Shown here in pieces: positions 1 to 11,290 of a stretch of DNA of 64,000 nucleotides (its first letter is position 1; the number at the start of each line of letters is the position of its first letter). The stretch spans positions 80,865,127 through 80,929,126 of the forward strand of contig NC_086378.1 in NCBI RefSeq assembly GCF_036588685.1. The letters run 5' to 3'. Position numbers and translations under genes: made by a program. Under the pieces are notes generated by a model, which ran no database searches, had not been told where the DNA came from, and was given only the letters and a program-made list of their open reading frames with translations. Source of the stretch: Mytilus trossulus. Its lineage: Eukaryota > Mollusca > Bivalvia > Mytilida > Mytilidae.

Positions 1-300
1 ATCACTGATCCTAAATTTTATGTTAATTAACAGATTATAAAAAGAATATACTTATTCGAAACATTAACGTTTTTCTTTAACAAAGCATATATAGCCATAG
101 TCGTACTTAGCACATCTTTTGGGAATTTTAGTTTTCAATACTCTTTGATGTCGTTTTTCATTTGACCATCCAAGTGTGTTGAAATTTGGTATGATTTTGA
201 AGGTATATTTGCATTGGAAAAAGGTAAAATAACAGAACTCTAAACTCCAAAGAAATTCTAAACGGAGTCTTTTTCAAAACGGCAAAATCATTCTACCTTA

Positions 301-420
301 TGTAGAAATTGAGAATCTAACCTGGTTTTATAGCTGGCCAAACCTCCCGCTTATATGGCAGTGTTACAAATAAGGCCGATATGAAAACTTGTGACAGGAA
401 AACATAAATGTAAACCACAT
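301..420. repeat. Dispersed mussel-type repeat fragment (AACCTGGTTTTATAGC family)
   Basis: The stretch around AACCTGGTTTTATAGC...CAAACCTCCCGCTTATATGGCAG recurs in diverged form at about 13457-13560 and 31588-31640 in this window. Non-coding; function unknown. Confidence 0.5.
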
Positions 421-2637
421 GCAAGAGTCTCCTTTTGATATGACCGTGACATGTCAAAAAGACGGGGTCATTATATATATATATAGATACCAGTGCAGAT
501 ATCACAGTCCTGTACAATCGATAGAGCTACAGTAGGTATTTGTTTGTGAGACAAAGGCGCACGACATTTTAAGTAAACTTATTTTCATTGCTAGCACGTA
601 GATTTCATTTTAAAAAAAAGTAACTACACAAAAGGCGAGTTGTAAAAGGTTAGATGACCTAACGCAGCTTCACCTTAATTTAAAAGATATAAAAGCAAGC
701 TTTTTAAAAACTGTTGTGATAAAGATCGTATTTTTTATAACAAGATATTTTAAGTATTTTAACTCAAGTAGCGTGATGGTTTTGAAATGTAATTTTCTTT
801 CTGTATGGCATCATTTTTTAATCTATTCCCTTTATTCGTGTTAATGTTAACTGTAAATGTGGGCCGATTCTTGATACAATTTTTAAAGACTTTCTTGTAT
901 CATAAATGTTTTCTACTGGCAAAAAAACTCACCTTTGTGTGTTAAAATTCCATATCGCAATGTCCACACTGAATATTGTGCGCATTTAATATCTTTATAA
1001 ATATTATTTTTAGAAAATCTTGTTCCGTTACTTTACGAAGAATGAAATTACACACCTATTCAACTGAGAACACAAAGGTAATTATGACAATGACTTTCAG
1101 TACTAATTAAATATTTTGTTTTCAAAATATGCCCATGATAAAGTTTTTAACTTTCAGTTTGCTTCTACGTCGTTTGGCATATATATCATGTTATTTTTTT
1201 TCTAGATACACCATCATTAGACAAGGCATAGAAAATTAATTTAGCAATTTTCAAAAAGGGAAGAAGAAATTGAGCTGTCATCTTGATTGCTGTTGAGTAC
1301 TAATTATTTGTTATTGGTCCATTTTAGCTCGACCTAAGTTCATTACTATTTATTTTACTCAATGCAACTTGTATTTCTGTTATAACTCGAAAATATTTTT
1401 CCAAAACAGCAAAGACTATCGTGAAACAGAATTACTCGTGATCGTTGAGGATCAAAGCAACATGCCAATATGAACTAATATGCTGCCAACTCGCCTTCTT
1501 CTGATGCATATTTTTTCACACAATGACTATAACACATAATTCATTAGTTTTATATTTTTTTTAATTTCAAAAGAAACAATGGCAATGAGATAGACATTTA
1601 CAAAACAAATACAGTAAATTGTTAAACAAGTTATGCAATACTTTTAGCACTAAACGTTATATTTGTTATTTTTTTCTGCATTTTAAATATTCAAGCTTTT
1701 CTGAATAAAAAAAATCCCACTGCGCTTATTATTTAATGGCAATAAAAAGGCTGTAAGTACCGAAACAGTGTACTATGGACGGATAATTACTACATATATA
1801 CAAAAAGTTATAAAAAGCCATGACTGAGAGACAGAGATAAATAATCTTCAATGAATTGTGACATGCCAAATGCTTATACAACTGACTACCAAGTATCATT
1901 GACAAACTTCTAAATTGTTGACCACAGACGACTCCAGAAACAACTCAAGAATTCTCTTATATTTCAAACTTAAATCAATGTATTTACAAACGGCAGCGAT
2001 AACTAGCCATCAATATGTACATTAAAAACAAATTATAGATGCGAAAATAACTATTGATCGTGAAATGCATTAGCAAAGAGATGAACAATTTATAAAACAC
2101 CAAGGATTTAAACTTTCACTATCCTCATAATTTCTTAATATATAATCTATTTTCTGATTATTGTCGGATATTAACAATTCATTAAAAACTGTATGATCTA
2201 TGACCCTTTTTATGGTTTTTCATCAATTTGTAACATTAAGAATTGTCTTATCAATACATTAAACTGATTGGCCACTTTATAAATGTTGAACCACTTTTCT
2301 TAACCTCAAACTGTAATATATAGTTTTCTGTAATGTTAATCATTGAATTAAATCTATTTGCATTTAGCAATGATAAGAATATATAATGAAATATTAAATA
2401 TCAATAAATATTGTTTTCTGCAAGTTTTAAGACTAATTCTTCCAACACACGCTAACAGTTGTCTTGAAACCTGAAAAATATATAATAAAACAAAAATAAT
2501 ACCTTGTGCAACACAATACAAGCAATAATAGTTGATATTGAAAACATAAATATATATTTTTTTAGAAGATATGGAATAATTGCCATTGAGATAACTCTCC
2601 ACCAGAACACTTAAAAAAAACTATTTTCAAAAGTTCC

Positions 2638-2643
2638 TTTAAT
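2638..2643 (-). terminator. Possible variant polyadenylation signal of tetraspanin A
   Basis: ATTAAA on the minus strand about 430 nt beyond the TAA stop. I find no AATAAA nearer; the next canonical one is near 1350. Confidence 0.2.
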
Positions 2644-3072
2644 AAACTCGAAATATCACTCATCAAGACTGTGTAGCAATGTAAAGGTATAAAAAGTTGG
2701 TAATCGTATCTGTGTTGTCAATTTGTTTATCTCTGCACATTCGACTCTTACATGTGTTTATGGTTTATAACCGTAACATTGGTGAACAGCTCATCTTAGA
2801 GTAGACAGATTGTACATTCAACGTTGGTTTAAATTTCTTATACTTGTATCCGACCGGACCTGGAAAAATAGCAACTGCCTTTCAGTAAATCTTTGAAACA
2901 ACAACCCTTGATAATTCATAAGGTTTTTTTTTCCTCCGAGTAAAGAGAGAATATGATGGTGGATAATTATGTAACTTGATTCAAGGATAACAATAATAAA
3001 TATGAATACTAAATTATACGTATTATATACTACATAAAGGAAGAAATACATACTGTGTATGGCAGGGAAGCT

Positions 3073-3135
3073 TTATACAACGTGGTCCTTGCCTATGTTT
3101 TTGCACAACGAGCATGCAAAAATCACTGCTACCAC
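3073..3135 (-). CDS. Tetraspanin A coding exon 7 (last)
   Basis: Encodes residues 250-269, VVAVIFACSLCKNIGKDHVV, then TAA at 3075-3073: end of TM4 and a short cytoplasmic tail. Acceptor TTTCAATTTTAG. Too short for a standard ORF list; identified by matching frame, phase and the SLCK motif shared with gene C. Confidence 0.88.
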   Translation of the reverse strand: MVAVIFACSLCKNIGKDHVV

Positions 3136-6100
3136 CTAAAATTGAAATATGTCTACTTATAATACAAAAAATCTTTTAATAATACAAACTTGTATTCAAA
3201 TTACGATCTTTTTTATGAACGATACAGAAATTGCGAGTCCGGATAATATTAGAATAAAAAAACAAAAAAACAACAAATTGGTACATGTAGCAAATGAATG
3301 CAGATTTTTTATTTCCTGTTTATACATAAGTGAATACACGCAGAAATGTCTCGTTTGCTTTACTGAACATGATTTATGTACTGTTGAAAGTCTTAGAGAT
3401 AAAGGTGTTACTGCATTTATCTGTTCCAGACCGTATGAGTATTTGGACCGTACGCGTACGATCCGGACCTTATACGTATACTCGTATGGTCCGACCATAC
3501 GCGTACGGTCGGACCGTATTAGTATACGCGTATGGTCGGACCGTATTAGTATACGCGAATGGTCCAGTACGAGCTGACCATACATGTTATTGGATCATAT
3601 GGGTTAAATTTAAAGAAACATTTATCACAATCAAGCCCAAGGAATTATATCTGCCACACAGACATGTTCATCTTACAACCATTCCATACATCAAACAAAA
3701 GTTTACTATTTATTGCTTATATTCGTAAAAAACAGACACACAAAAAAACTTAGCATTGACCAATGAATCATGGAAAATACGTCTTGCTTTAGTTCTTACT
3801 TTCTTGACACTAAAAAATTAGCAGAATGTAATCAATTTTAAATAGAATGATGATGATATGTATCACATAATAGATATTCCGTTCAGAACAGCACTAAGCG
3901 ATTTTTCTAATAACGTTAATATGCCTACCTCAACTAGCAAAATGAAGACGCCAACACATATGAATGCAATTGAATATTTATCTGCAAAGTCCTTCAATGC
4001 ATTGTAACAGCCCTGTTTAAATAAAACAAAGACATTCATATGACAAACAATTTGTACAGCTACGGCGTTCCATAGAAAACATTATTTATGTCTAGGTATA
4101 TGTAACAAATAAATGCAATCAGTGCTTGTAAAATAGATAATGCAACTCAAAGAAGCAAAATCTGTTGCTTGCAATTTTTTTTAATGTCTTTGAAATATGT
4201 ATTTCACATCTGGACCTGTATCCAAAGTTGGTAGTACGGAAAGTTTGAAAACGAAATCGCAAAATACTGCAAGAAGAGTCTGACGATATAATTCTTTGAT
4301 GATTTTGATTTCAAAGCGATAATATTTTTTTCAAATATATTGATTCAAACACAAACAGTGGTAAATGTCCTGCAAAAACGGGAGAAAAAACAAAATGATT
4401 CTGATAATAGTGAACATTAACAGTTACAACTGGACCAACATACGTTCTAATGCTGACAAATATGTATGTTAAAAATATAAGAATATTTACCATAATGATT
4501 AGTTTGATTTCCGTAGTTAAAATAAAACCTCTAATTTCATAATTATCGTTAAATTTACTGTTCTTCAAAATGAAATAAATTACACAGAACAAAACAAATA
4601 CTTCACTGTTCACAACGTACGGACATCTCAATATCTTTATATTTTTATTTCAAAAGTTATTACGTTTCTGATCATACGAATATCACAAGTTTACAACCTA
4701 AATATACGTTCTCATTTACCGACACCCGTAAATGTTCTTTTTAATCCTTGACGATTGCTTTTTTTAGCCATGACGATGCCAGTTTGTTTTCGATCTTTGA
4801 GCCTGAATACACCTCGGATATCTTTCGCCCCTCTTAGTTATCATATGGCTTTGTATGAGATACTTTAGAAGGTTCGATATTCACAATGGTAATATACAAA
4901 ATAGTAAAGTGATCTCGACCGAGCTGCAAGTTGGTTTTATATAAGTGTATTTGCAGTGGCTTTAAACCATAAGAATCGCAGTGACTATTTACTATAAGTT
5001 TCTTTTCTCTTTATGGTACAAGACATATAAACAAAAAGTAATGACTATCAACGAAGTTGGTTCACAATTTAAAAAAACCCACTAATTTTACCTTTGCATG
5101 TTGTCCAGAAGGGGCGCTGGATTTAGTAAATGTACATGTACTGGTGTATGAAGATGATGTAGCCGAGGGACAACAAGATAAGGGAAGCTCTGTAGATCCT
5201 GTTCCCTGATACCATGCAGAGTTATGGTAATCATTATTGGCCGCTCCTGTACCAGTGACAGCATCAATACCACAACACTCAAACTGTAATATTACATACA
5301 AACATCCGTTATTTGAATCCCTTTGTTAACAAAATCAATCGAGACGAAAAATAAAACAAGAGTGCACACACTGAAATGTCTCGCCTTCTTAACTAATCAT
5401 TAATATTATGTTGATAGTTGTAAGTATAAAGCTTTATTACAACTGTCACATAAACATTAACCAAGATAGCTAAACAAAGACCAATGAACCATGAAAATGA
5501 GGTCAAGGTCAGATGAACCATGCCAGGCAGACATGTACAGCTAACAATGCTTTCACACATTAAATAGAGTTGATCTATTACTTATAGTTTAAGAAAAATA
5601 GACCAAAACACAAAAACTTAACAATGTGTAATGAACCGTGAAATTAAGGTCATGGTCAAATAAAATGTGCGGGACTGACATATAGATCATGAAATATTTC
5701 CATACACCAAATATAGTTGACCTTTGGCATATATTATTAGATAAAAAGACCAAAACTCAAAAAACTTAACTATAATCACTGAACCATGAAAATGAGGTCA
5801 AGGTCAAATGATAGCTGCCCGCTAGACATTTACACCTTAAAATCATTCCACACAACAAATATAGTAGACCTATTGCATAAAGTATAAGAAAAACAGACCA
5901 AAACACAAAAACTTAACTATAACCACTGAACCATGAAAATGAGGTCAAGGTCAAATGACATCTGCCCGCTAGACATGTACACCTTACAAGCATTCCATAC
6001 AACAAATATAGTAGACCTATTGCATAAAGTATAAGAGAAACAGACCAAAACACAAAAACTTAACTATAACCACTGAACCATGAAAATGAGGTCAAGGTCA

Positions 6101-9100
6101 GATGACACCTGCCAGTTGGACATGTACACCTTACAGTCCTTCCATACGCCGAATACACTAGCCCTATTGCTTATAGTATCTGAGATATGGACTTGACCAC
6201 CAAAACTTAACCTTGTTCACTGATCCATGAAATGAGGTAGAGGTCAAGTGAAAACTGTCTGACGGGTATGAGGACCTTGCAAGGTACGCACATACCAAAT
6301 ATAATAATCCTATTACTTATAATAAGAGAGAATTCAACATTACAAAAAATCTGAACTTTTTTTCAAGTGGTCACTGAACCATGAAAATGAGGTCAATGAC
6401 ATTGGACATGTGACTGACGGAAACTTCGTAACATGAGGCATCTATATACAAAGTATGAAGCATCCAGGTCTTCCAGCTTCTAAAATATAAAGGTTTTAAG
6501 AAGTGAGCTAACGCCGCCGCCGCCGTAGGATTACTATCCCTATGTCGAGCTTCCTGCAACAAAAGTTGCATGCTCGACAAAAATCTTGTCCTTTAACCTT
6601 TCTAATTCAAGGTGAGTGGCGTCTAAGTGAACCATTTGGATAATGAGGTTTAATTTTTTATAAACTTTCAAATGACTGAATTTTTTCATATACTTAGACA
6701 TTTATATTGCTGCATTTCATCAATTTCGAAATATTGAGCTTAACACCAGCATAGATGATCATTAATCACCCTTTGGATCTGCTGTACACCTAGAAAAATT
6801 GAAATCTTTCAATTCTGGAATACCAGAAACTTATAGTCATTTCACAAAATAATTGAAACCTTTTTGTTCCCATTTTTTTATTTAAAAAACAAGATTTAAT
6901 TATATCAAGATTCCTTATCACCTGCTTTAAAAATATTTTGATTACTTTTCTTGTTTTTTTTTAGCTTGAAAATTTTAAGGTATACATGTGTGTAAAATGA
7001 TATTGCAAAACATAACAGATTAATTTTGCTGATATATATGCAGGCGATTTGGTGTCACGATATCACAGAAGCATGGGTTCGAATCCCGGCGAGGGAAGAA
7101 GCAAAAATTTGCGAAAGCAAATTTACAGATCTAACATTGTTGGGTTGATGTTTAGACGAGTTGTATATACATTATGTACACAGCCATGTATCACCATCAT
7201 TGATGGCGATCCGATGGATACATCTGTTGTAGGGTTGTCACTGACTCAGACGTACTTATGAATATAATTATTTTCTGTGACTGTATCTTACATTAATTTG
7301 TAGGATCCTTTACTATAGATAATTTAGCTGATCTGTAACAATAACATCTTCATGCCTTATATATCATGTACTGTAGTACGCCGCTAGATTAAAACTGACG
7401 TGGAAAGGTAACATATGGCCACCGAAAGCTCTTTTTTTTGAGAGCCCAGGTGGTCGTGTGGTCTAGCGGAACGGCTGCAGTGCAGGCGATTTGGTGTCAC
7501 GATATCACAGAAGCATGGGTTCGAATCCCGGCGAGGGAAGAACCAAAAATTTGCGAAAGCAAATTTACAGATCTAACATTGTTGGGTTGATGTTTAGACG
7601 AGTTGTATATATATATATATATATATAGATAGCATGTGCTTACGTTCATATTCAGGTAATTCCATCCAGTTGAGACTTCGTGAGTTGTAAGGTCATCGGT
7701 CGTAAATTCCAGAAGTCCTTCTTTCATTTTATCTTTCAACTTAGTTTCTACCTGTAAAAAAATATAACTTATTACCACCACAAGACATTTACTTAGAATT
7801 CTTATAAATTGGCCTTTCTAAAGAATCGGGATTAAGCACGTAACGAACGCAGTCATACTAAAATGGTTCACCCAGCACACTATTTTTCAACACAAACTTA
7901 ACTATTAGTTATCCTTTAAAAGTCAAAATATGATAGTATGTTTGACAGTCTAGCCGACTAATGTTATGATTATTTGTAGTTTTCAGATAACTCCTGTTGT
8001 CCTGACCAGAATTAGCCTAAAATCCGAGACGACCAAATAAATGTCTAAACCTCTAATTTTTCCCAAGTAAAAGTGCCCAAAAGCGTCTCAAGAGTATTTT
8101 ACAATTTTAAAGTTTGTAAATGGATCAATGATTCTACAACTTCGAATTTCTAAATGAATTTCGCGCAAAGAGAACCATGTACGGATTTAAAAAATATGGT
8201 TATCAGAAATGTACACATACATGCATGTTATGAAAATGTTATTCCCCAAATATGGCACTTACGTCAGCTTTGAATACAATCCACAATATTACTATGACCA
8301 GCTTTCCGATGAACAGAATGACAACTACAATTGAATACTACAAAGAAAATAAAAAAAATAAATCTTCACATAAAATGTCTCAAGATTTATAATAGATTTT
8401 GTTATAGTGTTTAACCTACACAGACTGGATGATGAACTTGTTGTCTAAATATGAGATGCTAATAGGACTTGTTTTTATATTAACTGAATACTGTATCCTC
8501 ATAAACAAGAAAATGTTACAGAAAACATAATTCATACAACATAATTGCAATATGCATGTGTGACTAATAAAACGCTTTGAAAAAAATCTTAAGGAGGAAG
8601 ACGCTTTATAATATTCTATAATAGCACAATCCGCCTGGAAAGATCATCATTGACAGAAATGATCTTTAAGATTTTGTTTTTACATATTTTGAAATCCAGA
8701 CGGACGAACAGTTAATTCGGTTCAAGAAATTATTTGAGCATCCACAATAATCTTCAAAAAAAATTACAAATTTTTGCCACTTAGTTTCATAATCAAAATG
8801 TGTATAGTATAAAACATATAAGACATATTACAATAAATACTAAAGTGAAGAAAGAAGCTAACATGCTGTACTTACTATCGTCAAAAGCAATTTAGAATCA
8901 CAACACGCGCCACATCCACCCAACAACGACAGAACCAACACAAAAGACCCCATTACAATAAGTGTAATAGAAAGTCCTTTGGCAAGGTCACCAAAATTCG
9001 AAACTCCAAAATCGACAGTCTGCAATGCTGGTAATACTTTGTCGTTGATTCCATCGTCGTTTATGATCACTAAGATTCCTGGAATTAGCAGACCAAGTCC

Positions 9101-9915
9101 AAGCAACTGTAAAAAATAGAAAGACCTACATTTTAATATGCAAATGATAACATTCTATTTTAAACACCCTATTTCATATTGCAATTGAGAAAACAAATTA
9201 TATAAGGTATTTACAGAGATTTTTTTTTATGTTAAATGGTATTTGTTTAGTTTTGAAAAACCACCACGCTTTCAGCATGTTAACTCGTTAATGCTGTGCA
9301 TATAGTTGACTTTTTTCTGTTATTGCTGTTGTGTTATATATTATGTGGTATATCATTAGTTGTCTCGGCGGCCGAGTGGTCTAAGTAGTTACTACTGTAA
9401 TCGCAAGCCAGTCAACACTGAGATTGTGAGTTTGTATCCCGCTCGACTCCAATCTTAATTGACTCTAGGATTATCCGTTTTCCTATCGAAGGTCGATGGA
9501 TTTCTCCGGGCACTCCGGCTTCCTCCATCAGTAAAAACTGACCGCCACGAAATAGCTTAAATGCGGTTCTTAAAACACAAAAACAAAATTTAACTGATGT
9601 CTTGTTTTGAATTTCATTTAATTGGAATTTAACCAACTCATTATACTTGTTATAATTATGTATGATTTCACACAAGTAATCTATTCACATATAAAAACTC
9701 TATCCGAACACAAGTATATCTCTACACATACAATGTATAAAAAGTCATTCTGATACCAAATTGCTTATTCAAATAACCGATTCAATAAAAATTTATATTT
9801 TCTTTGGTTTCTTATCTGATTATACTATAATTTAAACCTAAACACTACATATACTTACAATGAATATAATATTGATTATAATCAAGGCAACTTTACTGCA
9901 CTTTGGGTTACACAT
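3073..9915 (-). CDS. Tetraspanin A, complete seven-exon gene (269 aa)
   Basis: Four-pass membrane protein that in known tetraspanins organises partner proteins into membrane microdomains; the partner here is unknown. Coding exons, 5' to 3' on the minus strand: 9859-9915, 8876-9106, 8263-8337, 7644-7751, 5092-5283, 3929-4012, 3073-3135. All introns are GT-AG and phase 0; joined, they give one uninterrupted frame. TM1 about residues 9-34, TM2 63-83, TM3 92-118, TM4 235-257. The large loop holds six cysteines: CCG at 160-162, PLSCC with cysteines 194-195, C207, and the KGC junction at 221-223 (K ends exon 5, GC starts exon 6). Juxtamembrane cysteines (MCNPKC, GACC, SLCK) are candidate palmitoylation sites. 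No N-glycosylation sequon seen in the large loop. Start chosen because MC-x-P-K-C aligns with gene B and no in-frame ATG lies between it and the upstream 3' splice site. I cannot assign a vertebrate orthologue. Confidence 0.93.
3430..3584. repeat. CG-rich palindromic repeat cluster in the last intron of tetraspanin A
   Basis: Dense CpG patch in AT-rich DNA. A 27-bp direct repeat (GGACCGTATTAGTATACGCG at 3511 and 3538) is interlaced with palindromic pieces GGTCCGACC, GGTCGGACC, TACGCGTA and GTATAC. Open frames on both strands follow from the lack of TA-rich stops and are not evidence of a gene. Confidence 0.75.
3929..4012 (-). CDS. Tetraspanin A coding exon 6
   Basis: Encodes residues 222-249: GCYNALKDF (last loop cysteine) and most of TM4, ending VE. 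Acceptor TTTAAACAG, donor GAG|GTAGGC. Same 84-nt length in all three genes. Confidence 0.92.
4760..4860. repeat. Fragment of the CCATGGCGTTGTCAGTTT dispersed family
   Basis: GCCATGACGATGCCAGTTTG followed by a TATCTTTCGCCCCTCTT end matches the family seen at 33540-34180 (opposite strand), 49170-49320, 49880-50075 and 51105-51290. It lies in the intron between exons 6 and 5 of tetraspanin A. Confidence 0.5.
5092..5283 (-). CDS. Tetraspanin A coding exon 5
   Basis: Encodes residues 158-221, the core of the large loop. It opens with FECCG, contains PLSCC and STC, and ends with K, so the KGC motif is formed across the splice. Acceptor TAATATTACAG, donor AAG|GTAAAA. Confidence 0.94.
5355..6585. 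mobile_element. Non-autonomous element with 147-bp tandem core repeats
   Basis: Left module starts near AGAGTGCACACACTGAAATG. The core has seven tandem units anchored by ATGAAAATGAGGTCAAGGTC and variants at 5491, 5638, 5786, 5933, 6080, 6227 and 6381 (spacings 147, 148, 147, 147, 147, 154). The right module carries GCCGCCGCCGCCG and ends in a hairpin at 6543-6579. The plan (left module, tandem core, right end with hairpin) resembles pearl/Helentron-like bivalve elements; that class assignment is an inference. It lies in the intron between exons 5 and 4 of tetraspanin A. Confidence 0.7.
6543..6579. repeat. Terminal hairpin of the tandem-core element
   Basis: TGTCGAGC at 6543-6550 pairs with GCTCGACA at 6572-6579, and TGCAAC (6555-6560) pairs with GTTGCA (6565-6570) around an AAAA loop. 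It sits close to the right end of the element, as in Helitron/Helentron-type termini. Confidence 0.6.
7041..7315 (+). mobile_element. tRNA-derived SINE, 5'-truncated copy
   Basis: Begins at GCAGGCGATTTGGTGTCACG without the A box. It keeps a perfect B box GGTTCGAATCC at 7076-7086, the central region with AACATTGTTGGGTTGATG, and a longer 3' module (TGTACACAGCC through TCACTGACTCAGACG). Its first 130 bp are nearly identical to the copy at 7445. The family looks like the molluscan V-SINE/RUDI group. Confidence 0.7.
7445..7628 (+). mobile_element. tRNA-derived SINE with A and B boxes and a TA-repeat tail
   Basis: tRNA-like head: A-box-like TGGTCTAGCGG at 7459-7469 and a perfect B box GGTTCGAATCC at 7518-7528, the wide spacing suggesting a Leu/Ser-type tRNA source. 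Body continues to GTTTAGACGAGTTG and ends in an 11-unit TA run (about 7606-7627). Inserted in tetraspanin A, 16 bp from the exon 4 donor, in the opposite orientation to the gene. Confidence 0.75.
7644..7751 (-). CDS. Tetraspanin A coding exon 4
   Basis: Encodes residues 122-157, the start of the large extracellular loop, ending in GWNYLNMN. Acceptor TTTTTTACAG, donor AAC|GTAAGC. A SINE with a TA-repeat tail ends 16 bp beyond the donor. Confidence 0.92.
8263..8337 (-). CDS. Tetraspanin A coding exon 3
   Basis: Encodes residues 97-121, most of TM3 (YSIVVVILFIGKLVIVILW). Acceptor TTTCTTTGTAG, donor GAC|GTAAGT. The 75-nt length is identical in all three genes. Confidence 0.92.
8876..9106 (-). 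CDS. Tetraspanin A coding exon 2
   Basis: Encodes residues 20-96: end of TM1 (LLGLGLLIPG), small extracellular loop (with INDKVLP and SNFGDLA), TM2 and the GCGACC turn. Acceptor TTTTTTACAG, donor ATA|GTAAGT. Strongly similar to exon 2 of genes B and C. Confidence 0.94.
9361..9580 (+). mobile_element. Second tRNA-derived SINE family
   Basis: A-box-like CGGCCGAGTGG at 9369-9379; a decayed B box AGTTTGTATCC at 9429-9439 (three mismatches to GGTTCGAATCC). The 3' body has TCTCCGGGCACTCCGG and TGACCGCCACGAAATAGC, which I recognise from molluscan SINEs. It lies in the intron between coding exons 1 and 2 of tetraspanin A. Confidence 0.65.
9859..9915 (-). CDS. Tetraspanin A coding exon 1
   Basis: Encodes residues 1-19, MCNPKCSKVALIIINIIFI: the short cytoplasmic N-terminus and the first half of TM1. 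The donor is ATT|GTAAGT at 9858-9853. A CAG 3' splice site at 9935-9933 behind a pyrimidine run leaves 17 nt of leader before the ATG. Confidence 0.9.
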
Positions 9916-10359
9916 GATGAATTAAATATTGGCTGGGAAAAAAAGTATAAAAAACACATGAATAAGATATAATGGTAAATTATTGATTCTAGAATTAACT
10001 GTCAATAAAAACTCTATATAGCTAATAACTAAGAAATGAGTCTTTCCATATTTTTCATTTAAAGTATATTTTTTTAAGCCCATATTAGGCACAGTAATCG
10101 AGAATCTATGGGACATTGTCAGAACAGATCATAACACAAAATAATACATATGAAAATATGATAAGACATGATTCCAAAAACATAATTACTTTCGACCTGC
10201 AGTCTTATAAATCAGATAACGTATGGGTAAATATCAGTTTATTACTTTTTTTCTTATCTCCTTGATTTATATGATCGTCTTTTAACAAACATCTCTGTTA
10301 TATTTTTTTCCTTCTGTTTTGTTTCTTTTCGTAAATTGTATTGACTGTAATATATAAAT

Positions 10360-10520
10360 GTAGGCCGTTAGTTTTCTCGTTTTGAATTGCTTCACATTTT
10401 GAATGTCGTCTTTAATGTCACCTATAATTGTTTATATTGCCATCATTTGAATTTTGGTGGCACTGCATGGGTACAAAATATTGCCTAATTGGCTATCATA
10501 CCACATCTTCTTAATTTTTT
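10360..10520 (-). repeat. Fragment of AAGATGTGG dispersed family
   Basis: GGCCGTTAGTTTTCTCG at the left and ATACCACATCTTCTT at the right match the ends of the fuller copy at 63590-64000 in reverse orientation. Confidence 0.55.
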
Positions 10521-11184
10521 TTATAATATTATTCAATTACAATTAATCATGAATATGCCAGTTTTGGTCAAGAACATAGTGTGAAGGGCACCGCAGTTAA
10601 AACATCGCTAACGCATGCAAATTTAATGCATGGTGCTGTCAACATTGTTTTGGTCTTGCGCGGAATGTATGTCAAATAGACAGCAATACAACAACACTAC
10701 AACAAAATAATATGTAGAGGTCCAATATTTTATCTTCATACAACATGTGTCTATACAATATGTCACCCCCTCAATCCTATCAAGTCGAAATAGCATTGAA
10801 TACACTCAACAATGACGGTAAAGTTAACAAAATTCTCCTAAATTACCAAAAATTAACATTGTGACATAAAACAGCTTTTGGGAAGTTTCCTGACATTGGA
10901 CAGACACAGGAACATGTTGATGGACTAGTTTATTGATACTACGATCTTATAGTCCGGAGTTTGTTTGATAATCCCCTAAAACATCAAACATAAATGTACC
11001 AAACAAAACTTAAGTGCACGATTCTTTATAAAGTTGCATCTGTGAAATGTGTTTTCGCCAAATTGGTGGAGAATGAGTTGGAAAATTTCGGATATTGGAA
11101 TAAAGGAGACAAACTTGGAAAGTGCAGGATGAAAGTATAATTCCTCAAATATTTTCAGTACCAAAATTTTGGAAAGCGAACTAA

Positions 11185-11290
11185 GTGAAGGCCGTACTGT
11201 GACCTATAGTTGTTAATGTGTGTGTCATTTTGGTCTTTTGTGGAAAGTTGTCTCATTGGCAATCATACCACATCTTCTTTTTTATATGTA
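11185..11290 (-). repeat. Fragment of AAGATGTGG dispersed family
   Basis: CCTATAGTTGTTAAT, GTTGTCTCATTGGCAATCAT and ACCACATCTTC correspond to the reverse complement of the 5' part of the copy at 63590. Confidence 0.6.

Larger units (their letters stand above)
1..3072. other. 3' flank of tetraspanin A, no gene seen
   Basis: AT-rich sequence. The part nearest 3073 is presumably 3' UTR. Apart from the repeat fragment at 301-420 and a short TA run at about 474-485, I see nothing I can name. Confidence 0.6.

Noticed and set aside
2354..2602. Possible alternative last exon of tetraspanin A (minus strand, after TATTTTTCAG, reading VSRQLLACVGRI...)
   Set aside because: The acceptor is plausible and the phase fits, but there is no likeness to the last exons of A, B or C, whereas the exon at 3073-3135 matches well.
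3149..3728. Overlapping open frames of 129-142 codons on both strands
   Set aside because: They run through the palindromic CG-rich repeat in the last intron of tetraspanin A; repetitive VRSDR-type peptides come from the DNA repeat and match no family.
7445..7540. tRNA gene
   Set aside because: A and B boxes are present, but the cloverleaf arms between them do not pair well and the sequence continues into a SINE body with a second copy nearby.
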